This document shows, piece after piece, positions 6,897 through 14,664 of a DNA stretch of 20,265 bases. Numbering within the stretch: position 1 is the stretch's first letter; every line of letters starts with the position of its first letter. This DNA is from UMGS1387 sp045577475 (GTDB lineage: Bacteria > Bacillota > Clostridia > Oscillospirales > CAG-382). The notes under the pieces were generated by a model, which saw nothing but the letters and a program-made list of their open reading frames with translations, did not search any database and was not told where the DNA came from. Location: positions 1 through 20,265 of the forward strand of contig JAZNIM010000240.1 in assembly GCA_045577475.1 (NCBI GenBank), given 5' to 3'. Made by a program: the position numbers and the translations under genes.

Positions 6897-9800
6897 TTAT
6901 TTTTTGTAAAAGGAAATGCTGTCAATGTGGTATGTACATTCTATTTCTGCAGGGTCTATACGCATACCCGTAACCGTTCCCGACCAGTTGGGATTGTCTG
7001 AAAGATTGTATTCTACACTGTAAAAGCCGTCCTTGTCAGCCGTAAGAAGCGATGCATTTCTTTCGCAGTTGTGGTCAGCTTTGAAAGCGGTCATGTCGTC
7101 TTTTTTGAAGAAAACAGATGAAAATGCTTTTTTGTCCGAGTCTATCTTCATGCGCACTACAACCGTATTATATGCCGAGGAATCCTTCAGTGCATCGGGT
7201 ATGTTTATGAAGGTAATCTGAGGGTCAGCACTCTTGGCATCAAAGGAAAGAATTCCGTCGGAAACAACAGCATTTCCTATATACACAAGATTAAACAGCT
7301 GTTTGTCTTCATCGCTGTCAAAGTCAACCTCGTAAACAAGCTCGCCTTGGGGTTTTGCTTGTTCGGAAGGCACTGAAACGGTGTCCTTTGTTGTATAGAA
7401 GGAAATGGAGTCTATGTGATAGGTGCACTCTATTTCCGCAGGGTCAAGACGAAGTCCCTTTATCTCGCCAGTCCAGAATTTGTTCTTTGACAGGTCATAT
7501 TCTACGGTATAGTAGCCGTCCTCCTCCTGTGACAGCTTTGATACATTGACTTGGGCACTTCTGTCTGCCTTATAGCCGTTCATATCGCTTGTCATAAAGA
7601 AGCAGGTGGAATATGGCGTTTTTTCCGAATCAATCTTCATACGCACTACCATGGTATCACAGTTTGAAGCATTTTTCAATACCTGCGGAAGCTCTTTAAA
7701 GGTAATTTGCGGGTCGGAATTATTCGCCGTTACCGTAAGAACACCGTCCGAAACAGAGGAGTTGCCAATAAATACAAGATTGAAAAGGCTCTTGTCGTCA
7801 GCCTTGTCAAAGGTAACTTCATACACAAGCTTGCGTTTGTTTTCAACATTCTCTGAATACTGCGACTGCTTTGCAACTTCGTTGTCGCCCTTTACAATTT
7901 CAATTCTGTCAATTGTGTAGATGCCGTTGTTGTTTGTTGGGTCAAAACGGAGCTTTGTTATTGTGTCGGTAAAACGCTCATTTGATAAAGCATCAAAGGT
8001 GTAGATTTTATAGCCGTCGCCGTCATTGGTGCAGTCCTTGAGAGAGGTTCTCAGTGTCTTGTCTTCATCAAAGGACTTGCTGTTGTTGGTGGCAAAGTAA
8101 AGGGTAAGACCGCCTTCTTCCTTTTTGCCGTGGGCATTGCCGAGATATTCATACTTCATGCGTACCTTGACGGCAACCGTCTTTGAAGCATCAAAGGAAA
8201 GCCCTTCTGCCATGATAAATCCGTCATAGCCTGTTGAAGCCGATGCAGAATAATCGGGCTTCATTTCAATAGCCGAGTTCCACACAACGCTCTTTGCATT
8301 ATGTGTTGTCCACTTTTCGCTGTCATAGGGTACATCAAACTCCCACACGCCTTTTTTTCGTGAGGCGATTTTTTCGCTGTAATCGGGAGTGTTCACTGTT
8401 ATATCAAGGCTTTGGTTTGTTTCGGTGTACTTTATGCCTGCATTGTCCATGAGGAATTTAATGGGAAGCACAGGCATGCCGTCATAGAGATAAAATGGCT
8501 TTGAAAGAGTCATTTCCTTGCCGCCTGCAAGTACCTTTTCGCTGTCAAGAGTAAATTCAAAACGGGTATTGTTCTGAGAAATAACGGTGAGTTTTCCCGT
8601 AAATCTGTTATACTCGTGATAAAGACCGAGGGATGAGAAAATACCCGATGCAGGCTCTGCAGCAATATATATTTCGCCGTTTTCGCTTGTGACATAGCTT
8701 GAGGGAAGGTTTACAAGCTCTTTTCCGTCCACCGTCACGGTTTTGCTTTTCTGGCTGTCGGAATAGGACAGATATTCAATAAAGTCAACCTCAAATGTGC
8801 ATATTCCTTCAACAAAGTCAAATCTTAACTGCTTAAGTGTGCCTTGCCAGCTGTCGTTTGTTTCTGTTGAAATATAAATGTCGGTGTACTCATTTGCAGG
8901 AACGGTAAAGGCATAGCTCTTGCTTGCACTGTAGCCCGGTTTGTCGGTTGTGGTAAAGAAGATGTTACCGCTGTCGGACTTTGATGCCTTTATTCTGAAG
9001 TGAATCATGGCAATGTCCTTTGTGCTGATACCCAGATTGTCGGCAGACCACATAATGCAGTCATTTGCCTTGCTTTCGCACACAAGTGCACCCTTTTGCA
9101 CGTCAACAAAACTGCTTGCAAAGTGCTGGTTGAAGGTGAAGTTATTCTTATCTTCTTCGGTTGTGAAGTCATATCTTTGAAGAACAACTTCGGGTTTGCC
9201 AACGGAGGTTTCGGTAACGGTAAGAAGTGGACGGATGGGAGTTCTTGAACTGTTGTAAAGACGTCCTATTCTTTCTTTTTGCTTAATTGTGGGAGTTACA
9301 TCGTCATGAGCTTGGGGAGCATTTGTAAAAGCCTTTCGCCACAAATCCGCATAGCCGTAGCCGTTAAGTCCTGACGGTGCAAGCCAGTGACCTTCGGCAT
9401 ACTCATTCCAGGTGGAGAAATATATCACCTTGCTTCTGTAGCCTTCACTCTTGTTTTCCTGTGCTTTAAGAGCATCCTTGGCATAAGACAGAGCCTTTTC
9501 ATGCTGTTCAAGGCTTGAAAGAGGCGAACGCTTGCCTTCCCAGCCAAGAGAGCTTCTGCCTGTGGCAATTGTGGGGATAAACGAAAGATTATCGTATGCA
9601 GCCACCCCATTTACGGAATTGGTATAGCTTGTCTTTAAAACCTCAGGGTCGTATGAGGACTCGGAGTAAGCATAGGGAGCTACACCGTCTGCACCCATTT
9701 TTGCCATTGTCTGATAGTCGCCGCCGACGTTGCTTCCGAAAAATACCGTTATGCCGTCAAAGCCGTACTTTTTGATGTCCTCATTCATAAAGTCAATGAC

Positions 9801-12023
9801 TGCCTTACAGCCGTCAATACCGCCGAAGGTTTTGAGAAAGTTTTTATAGTCATACACCTCAAAGAAAATCTTGTTGTCAACCGTAAGATAATTCGGGTGT
9901 GTGAAATAGTATTCTACCCAGTTGTCCCACAGGAAACGGCGGAACTCATCAAGTGTCATGGTGACATTTGTATACTGTGCGTTTTCCCACAGTATGCAGA
10001 AATCCACATAATCTATGTACTTTGCATAGTAATAGCCGTCGTGGAGTGCGTACTTTAAATGGTTGTTCTTCTGCGGCTTGTCAAAGTCGGCTTTTGTCTT
10101 GCCATCGGCAAACCAGCAGAACTGCATGGCATCAATACCGTGTTCTGCCATCTGCTTTATTTCCCAGTCCATCGCCTCGGGATTGCCTTCGTCGTAATAG
10201 CCGAGAAGGGGAGAACATTCCTCAAAGGGAGATACAAAGTCCCAGCCCGAATGAGTTCCTTCTCTCCACAATGAGCACACACTCATAACAAGGGTGTAGT
10301 CATGGGAAACCGCCTTTTGGGGAACGGGACAGTAGTCGGTATATTCGCAAACGGCATGAAGCTTTATGTCGTCAAAATATACGCCCTTTTCACCGTCATT
10401 TTCCGTAACGTCAAGCACTATATTTTTCAAAGCACCCTTTTCAAAGGAAAAAGCACCCGTCTTCTTGCCGTTTACAAAAAGTGTACCCTCTCCCTTTGTT
10501 GTGTCGCCCTCGATGTGGATTATCTGCCATTGGTTGCTTTGCACCTTTGCACAAAGCTTGTCTGTGAAGACATTTCCGTTTTCAAGTGAAAGCTTAATGC
10601 CGCCTAAGGTAATTACTGCCTTGTCGACCACTTCGGGAAGATAGGCATAGGCTTCAAAAAGAAACTTTCCTTCAAGCTCATCAAAATCCTTTTGTGCCTT
10701 GCCTTTTGATGAAAAGTATAGGTTATTACCCGAATATGACACATTCTGTCCGTCAGTTACATTCCAGTCAGCAGGAACATAACCGCTTTCAAAGTTTTCC
10801 AGTACCGAAAAATTCTTGTAAAGCCTTGCTGTTTTGGGAGCAAAATACGGCTTTTCGATAACTCCCGTTGAATAGGTGAGCTTTGTTACATCGCCAAATT
10901 CTCCCAAAGAAAACAGTCCTGCATTTTCGTTGTTTATGAAAAGGATTACGGTTTTATCATCAAGGTTCATTTGTGCTTTGATATACACATCACCGCTTTT
11001 TGCAGCTATTTTTGTATCGGTACTGCCTGAGAGCGTCTTTACGTTGTAGGTATTACCCGACGTATAGATTTCAAGCACGTTTTCTTCCTTTGAGTTTTCA
11101 AAGTATACACGTATTCCGTTCTTCTCAGAGCCTACGTACATTTTTGTTTCAAAGGTTAATTTGCCATTTGTCTGCGGAGAAAAACGTCTGTTTATTGCGA
11201 CAAAACCATCGTCACGTGAGTCAATAAGCTCGCTTGTGGTTTTACCGCTTATGTCAAGCACAGACGGAGTGCGGTTGTCATAATTCCAGGAGCTTGCAAG
11301 GTGGGTTTTGCCTCGTGTATTGTACTCAAGAGCCTCATCGTCAATAAGCATATACCCTTCGCACGTTTCAGGCAGAGGCGAAAGAGTGTCCTTTTTCCTG
11401 CTTTCCTTGTTTACGGTGCGGTTGATTATGGCACTTACTTCGCTTCGCTTGATTTTGTTAGTGGGATAAAAGGTGCCGTATTCGTCACTTCCCATGACAA
11501 CGCCTGCGTTATACAGCATCAAAAGCTCGTGGAAGTATTCTTCATTTTCGTCAACATCGGGAATGGAGCAAACGCTGTTTATCTGCTCAAAGTATTCTTT
11601 ATCCAAAGACTTTGCAAACAGCTCTGCCACCTCGTGACGGCGTATTTCTCTGTCATAGCTGTTAAACTGACCCTCCGAGATTATGCCGTACTCGAGAGCA
11701 TAACCGATATAAGGGTCATACCATTTTCCGCCGTCGGCAGAAGGTATTTGTCTTGAATAATATACTGCATTGATTCTGCTTGCAACCGTTATACCCTGTG
11801 CCACGGTCATTGTGGAGTCGGGAGAAAAGGTGTTATCTCCCGTTCCGTTCACAAGTCCAAGCTCGTATGCTGCTTTTACATCCTGAAAGTACCACGCATT
11901 ATCTTTAACATCGGTAAATTTGCCTTCGGGATACTGCTGCAGCTTTTCAAAGGCACAAAAGGCTGTCATGGATAAGGTGATGGCGGTTATTGCCGATGTA
12001 AGCAAAATAGTAATCTTTTTCAT
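6897..12023 (-). CDS. Secreted SLH-anchored GH99/WbsX-like multi-domain protein
   Basis: A 1708-aa cell-surface protein. The frame opens at 12122, but ATG at 12023 follows AGAAAGGAC and begins a clear signal peptide (MKKITILLTSAITAITLSM, cleavage near residue 24). Three SLH domains follow (about 36-88, 98-140, 153-205); the second and third keep RRHE and KRSE in place of the TRAE motif, while the first has TVAQ. They should bind wall polysaccharide. Residues 215-570 look like LamG/concanavalin-type beta-sandwiches. A WbsX-type TIM barrel spans about 570-930 and includes STWNEYAEG near 872; NE-x-x-E-G is also the catalytic signature of GH99 endo-alpha-mannosidases (two Glu three apart). A copper-amine-oxidase-N-like domain lies at about 1090-1210. 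One jelly-roll module and two near-identical modules complete the C-terminus. Likely role: binding and cutting an extracellular glycan. Activity is inferred; WbsX domains are mostly uncharacterised. Confidence 0.8.
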   Translation of the reverse strand: MKKITILLTSAITAITLSMTAFCAFEKLQQYPEGKFTDVKDNAWYFQDVKAAYELGLVNGTGDNTFSPDSTMTVAQGITVASRINAVYYSRQIPSADGGKWYDPYIGYALEYGIISEGQFNSYDREIRRHEVAELFAKSLDKEYFEQINSVCSIPDVDENEEYFHELLMLYNAGVVMGSDEYGTFYPTNKIKRSEVSAIINRTVNKESRKKDTLSPLPETCEGYMLIDDEALEYNTRGKTHLASSWNYDNRTPSVLDISGKTTSELIDSRDDGFVAINRRFSPQTNGKLTFETKMYVGSEKNGIRVYFENSKEENVLEIYTSGNTYNVKTLSGSTDTKIAAKSGDVYIKAQMNLDDKTVILFINNENAGLFSLGEFGDVTKLTYSTGVIEKPYFAPKTARLYKNFSVLENFESGYVPADWNVTDGQNVSYSGNNLYFSSKGKAQKDFDELEGKFLFEAYAYLPEVVDKAVITLGGIKLSLENGNVFTDKLCAKVQSNQWQIIHIEGDTTKGEGTLFVNGKKTGAFSFEKGALKNIVLDVTENDGEKGVYFDDIKLHAVCEYTDYCPVPQKAVSHDYTLVMSVCSLWREGTHSGWDFVSPFEECSPLLGYYDEGNPEAMDWEIKQMAEHGIDAMQFCWFADGKTKADFDKPQKNNHLKYALHDGYYYAKYIDYVDFCILWENAQYTNVTMTLDEFRRFLWDNWVEYYFTHPNYLTVDNKIFFEVYDYKNFLKTFGGIDGCKAVIDFMNEDIKKYGFDGITVFFGSNVGGDYQTMAKMGADGVAPYAYSESSYDPEVLKTSYTNSVNGVAAYDNLSFIPTIATGRSSLGWEGKRSPLSSLEQHEKALSYAKDALKAQENKSEGYRSKVIYFSTWNEYAEGHWLAPSGLNGYGYADLWRKAFTNAPQAHDDVTPTIKQKERIGRLYNSSRTPIRPLLTVTETSVGKPEVVLQRYDFTTEEDKNNFTFNQHFASSFVDVQKGALVCESKANDCIMWSADNLGISTKDIAMIHFRIKASKSDSGNIFFTTTDKPGYSASKSYAFTVPANEYTDIYISTETNDSWQGTLKQLRFDFVEGICTFEVDFIEYLSYSDSQKSKTVTVDGKELVNLPSSYVTSENGEIYIAAEPASGIFSSLGLYHEYNRFTGKLTVISQNNTRFEFTLDSEKVLAGGKEMTLSKPFYLYDGMPVLPIKFLMDNAGIKYTETNQSLDITVNTPDYSEKIASRKKGVWEFDVPYDSEKWTTHNAKSVVWNSAIEMKPDYSASASTGYDGFIMAEGLSFDASKTVAVKVRMKYEYLGNAHGKKEEGGLTLYFATNNSKSFDEDKTLRTSLKDCTNDGDGYKIYTFDALSNERFTDTITKLRFDPTNNNGIYTIDRIEIVKGDNEVAKQSQYSENVENKRKLVYEVTFDKADDKSLFNLVFIGNSSVSDGVLTVTANNSDPQITFKELPQVLKNASNCDTMVVRMKIDSEKTPYSTCFFMTSDMNGYKADRSAQVNVSKLSQEEDGYYTVEYDLSKNKFWTGEIKGLRLDPAEIECTYHIDSISFYTTKDTVSVPSEQAKPQGELVYEVDFDSDEDKQLFNLVYIGNAVVSDGILSFDAKSADPQITFINIPDALKDSSAYNTVVVRMKIDSDKKAFSSVFFKKDDMTAFKADHNCERNASLLTADKDGFYSVEYNLSDNPNWSGTVTGMRIDPAEIECTYHIDSISFYKK
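6900..7833 (-). repeat. Tandemly duplicated C-terminal module in the SLH protein
   Basis: Two modules of about 145 residues, encoded at about 7833-7397 and 7347-6900, are clearly duplicates. Both begin LVYEV-x-FD, contain FNLV[FY]IGN, VSDG[VI]L and DPQITF, and end DPAEIECTYHIDSISFY. The last 17 residues of that ending are identical in both. A preceding more divergent module (about 8360-7890) ends RFDPTNNNGIYTIDRIEI and looks like the same fold. They are probably jelly-roll carbohydrate-binding modules; such repetition usually raises avidity. Confidence 0.8.
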
Positions 12024-12050
12024 AGAATTGTCCTTTCTGTATTTTTGAAA

Positions 12051-12106
12051 ACCCTCCCGAACTTTTTCGGGAGGGGAAAAGGAGAGTTTGGCACTTTTTG
12101 AGTGCC
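12051..12106 (-). terminator. Two hairpins before the SLH gene; possible attenuator
   Basis: On the minus strand, after the 37-aa peptide gene, the first hairpin is GGCACT/AGTGCC with a 5-base loop (12106-12090). The second is CCCTCCCGA/TCGGGAGGG with a 6-base loop (12075-12052), followed by TTTTCAAAAAT. The second has the form of an intrinsic terminator with a short U-tract and ends about 28 bases before the SLH start codon. A weak CACAC/GTGTG hairpin (12115-12127) lies further upstream. All other gaps in the operon are 12-23 bases, so this 119-base gap is exceptional. Partial termination or RNA-end protection, setting different levels of peptide and giant SLH protein, is the likely purpose. 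Confidence 0.6.
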
Positions 12107-12142
12107 TATAATTACACACCATGTGTGGAATTATCTTGAATA

Positions 12143-12256
12143 TTACTTGTTATCCCACAAATCCGAAGCATCTATCAGAACATCACTTCCCAAAAGGATG
12201 TCGCTTTGGGGAATTTTTATTTCTTCAATAACGGGAGCAGTATACTGTTTTTTCAT
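12143..12256 (-). CDS. 37-aa small peptide of unknown function
   Basis: A short gene with a strong ribosome binding site: GGAGGAAAGCC precedes the ATG at 12256. It encodes 37 residues, starting MKKQYTAPVIEEIKI and ending IDASDLWDNK, with stop TAA at 12143-12145. It lies 12 bases after the secreted module protein's stop (12269) and 119 bases before the SLH gene, inside the operon. There is no signal peptide, membrane segment or Cys. The pattern MKK-x-Y-x-x-P-x-I-E followed by an acidic/hydrophobic D-[IV]-L segment recalls numerous unannotated short peptides in gut Clostridia and Bacteroidetes. That is a memory-based resemblance, not a search. It could be a modified-peptide precursor, a regulatory peptide or a translated leader; I cannot decide. 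Confidence 0.7.
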   Translation of the reverse strand: MKKQYTAPVIEEIKIPQSDILLGSDVLIDASDLWDNK

Positions 12257-12268
12257 GGCTTTCCTCCG

Positions 12269-14647
12269 TCAGTTTATACCTAAAATGTTATTGATATAAG
12301 CCTTTTGAGCATCGTCAAGACCTCTGTAATTGCTGTCGGCTATGGACTGTGCCACTTCCTTGATGCTGCGTGTTATAGCCTCGCCGTAGAAGTATTCGGT
12401 TCCGATTTTAACATAAGGTCTGCCGACAAATTTTGTTTCGTACTTGTCTTCGGTAATACCTACAAGCACCGCAGTAAAGAAGTAGCCTGACATATCGGTG
12501 TATCTGCTGTCACCGTCAATGCCTGCTTCAGCAGAGGTATTTGCATAAATCTTATCGTGAGAGTCCTTGAGGTATGCCGAGCCGTATACATATTTTATAC
12601 CTGCTTCGTTTACATTACCTTTTCCTTCAACGGGATTTTCGCCAAAGCGCAGGTCGTTTATATCAGACACACTGTCGGAAATGGCAATGATAAAGCCGAT
12701 TTCTTTGGCATCTGCCTTCATATCGGATGTTGTATAACCCATATATCTTACACCCTGATATGTTCCGTTGGGGTCAATACGCATGGAAGCAAGCTGAATT
12801 GTTGTGGGCTGAATTTTATTAAAACGAACATAAGGAAGGTATATACCCGAAAGCTTGCCTGCTTCTACACTAACACCTTTCACAACCGAGGGAAGTGACT
12901 TACCTGACACATTTTCAAGTGTTGTTGTATAGGTATATACGCTGTTGCCGTTTTCATCGGCAGTTTTTGTACTTGTGCCAAAGCCGTGACCGCCTGCGAT
13001 TGCATCAAATTCTGTGCTTGAAAGTGTACATTCGCCATCAAAGGTGTATTTAACGTATGCATTCTCACCGCTTGTTTCAACAGATATTTCAGGAGTGAGC
13101 ACGCTGTACTCAACGTCGTCGTCAAGGATAAAATGAATGTAGTCAACGTCTATTGACCAGCCATCCTTAAGACCGAAAACGTCAAATCTTCTCATGCTTC
13201 CGTTTTTACCGCTGATTGAGCTGTAGTCAAAGTAAACATACTGCCACTTGCCGATAACGGAGGTGTCAATATAGGCTGTTGCCGCAGGGTCAAGATAACC
13301 GCCTTCTTTAAGAGAGAATATATTCTTGACGGTAAGATTGCCTGAGGGCTGTGTGCTGTCAGAGGGAACATTGAGTCTGAGCTTTACAACAGCACCCTTT
13401 GTATCGTCAAATGCAACATAAGATGATGCGTTGTCAACACCGTATGAAAACTGGAATTTAAGGTCGCCGTCAGCCTGTGCAAGAAAACGTCTGTAGTCTG
13501 TGCCGTCACTGGCTCTCAGAATTGCGTGGGTGACATTACAGGTACTTGCGGTTGTAAAGTTTTTGAGGGTTGTTTCGTTTCCGTATACCGCACTTGCCGC
13601 ATCGAGGGGAGCATTTGCAAAAAAGTCAACATTTGTTACGGGATTTGTTTTGATTTTATCACCCCATACGGCGTAAAGTGTTTTGTCGCAAAGTGCAATA
13701 AGGGTTGTGTTTGAAAGCGGCTCGCCGTTCTGTGTTTCCGCCCAGCCTAAAAAGGACTTATCCGAGAAAGGTGTGGGAAGTGTTACCTTTGTAAGCTCAT
13801 CTACTGTCTTTGTTGTCTGACTTTCGCCGTCAACAAAGGTAAAGGTATAGCTGTTTGTGGCTGTTTTATCCGAGGGAATGTAATACAGCGAAACATTGTC
13901 AATGTAGAATGAACGGAAATCAGCCTTACCGTCTGCATTACCGCCGTTGTTCGTTACATAAAAGCCCGAAAGAGGCTTTCTTTCCGAGGCGGTATGGGTT
14001 GACCAGATATAGCTCCATGTGCCTTGCTCTGCAGGAAGATAGGTTTCCCATGTTGTGCTTGGATCAATAAAATTACCGCTTCTGTAGCCGTAAGCATCAA
14101 CGCCGTCGGTAACTCTTGCTCTGATACCGTTTGAATTTATGTCGTTGCCCGAAGGTGAATATACCTTCATGCAAAGGGTGTATGTTCCTTCATTAAGAAC
14201 AATACTTTTTCCGCCGTTTCTGAACTGGAATACAAAACCCGGATAGGTTGTTCCTGCCGTACTGTCTGTACGCACCCACATATAGCCGTTATCGCCCGCT
14301 GTCTGTCTTGTAAGAAGTGCCGAGCCGTTATAACCGCTGTCGCCTCTTATAAATCTGAAGGAGGTATAGCCGAGAGTGCCGTCTGTTACCTTTGAGGAAA
14401 CATAGCTCCAGCTTTGTCCCGATGCCAAAGCCGCACTGTCGCCGCTTACTTTGATATTGTCCGTGTCGAAGTTTTCGCTGAAAATAAGCTCGCCGAGAAT
14501 GTCTGTTTCTTCTGTAAGAGAAGCTGATGTGCTGTCAGAATAAGCGGTATTTTCCGATACGCTTTCAACTGTGCCAACCTGAACAGGTTTTGCCGCAGCC
14601 GTAAGGGATAATGCAAGAATCAGAATTGCCAATAATACTTTTTTCAT
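12269..14647 (-). CDS. Secreted multi-module glycan-binding protein with InlB-type B-repeat
   Basis: A 792-aa protein with a signal peptide (MKKVLLAILILALSLTAAA, cleavage near residue 19-20). After a Ser/Thr-rich linker, a jelly-roll, CBM-like module covers about 53-258 and contains WSYVSSKVTDG and FYIDNVSLYYI. Residues 268-328 form a Listeria/Bacteroides (InlB B-type) repeat, shown by LPTPFSDKSFLGWAE and KTLYAVWG. A second jelly-roll module spans about 333-515, ending IDVDYIHFIL. The C-terminal 630-775 region (GVRYMGYTTS, KEIGFIIAISD, RPYVKIGTEYFYGEAI) is a domain I recall from many secreted Clostridia proteins, without a known role. No catalytic barrel, dockerin, SLH, LPXTG or C-terminal membrane segment is visible, so how it stays at the surface is unclear. 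Its start lies 17 bases after the stop of the GH99/WbsX-like gene. Probable role: capturing the glycan outside the cell. Confidence 0.75.
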   Translation of the reverse strand: MKKVLLAILILALSLTAAAKPVQVGTVESVSENTAYSDSTSASLTEETDILGELIFSENFDTDNIKVSGDSAALASGQSWSYVSSKVTDGTLGYTSFRFIRGDSGYNGSALLTRQTAGDNGYMWVRTDSTAGTTYPGFVFQFRNGGKSIVLNEGTYTLCMKVYSPSGNDINSNGIRARVTDGVDAYGYRSGNFIDPSTTWETYLPAEQGTWSYIWSTHTASERKPLSGFYVTNNGGNADGKADFRSFYIDNVSLYYIPSDKTATNSYTFTFVDGESQTTKTVDELTKVTLPTPFSDKSFLGWAETQNGEPLSNTTLIALCDKTLYAVWGDKIKTNPVTNVDFFANAPLDAASAVYGNETTLKNFTTASTCNVTHAILRASDGTDYRRFLAQADGDLKFQFSYGVDNASSYVAFDDTKGAVVKLRLNVPSDSTQPSGNLTVKNIFSLKEGGYLDPAATAYIDTSVIGKWQYVYFDYSSISGKNGSMRRFDVFGLKDGWSIDVDYIHFILDDDVEYSVLTPEISVETSGENAYVKYTFDGECTLSSTEFDAIAGGHGFGTSTKTADENGNSVYTYTTTLENVSGKSLPSVVKGVSVEAGKLSGIYLPYVRFNKIQPTTIQLASMRIDPNGTYQGVRYMGYTTSDMKADAKEIGFIIAISDSVSDINDLRFGENPVEGKGNVNEAGIKYVYGSAYLKDSHDKIYANTSAEAGIDGDSRYTDMSGYFFTAVLVGITEDKYETKFVGRPYVKIGTEYFYGEAITRSIKEVAQSIADSNYRGLDDAQKAYINNILGIN

Positions 14648-14664
14648 GTTTTTCTCATTCCTTT

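Noticed and set aside
6881..6925. GH31 start at 6925
   Set aside because: It would overlap the upstream gene and lacks a ribosome binding site; ATG 6880 follows GGCGGAG.
11301..11756. 151-aa open frame on the plus strand
   Set aside because: Antisense to the SLH region of the 1708-aa protein; no start signal and no family resemblance.
12024..12122. Longer N-terminus for the SLH protein (start at 12122) as a 1741-aa product
   Set aside because: The extra 33 residues cover the hairpins, precede a clear signal peptide and have no ribosome binding site; ATG 12023 has one.
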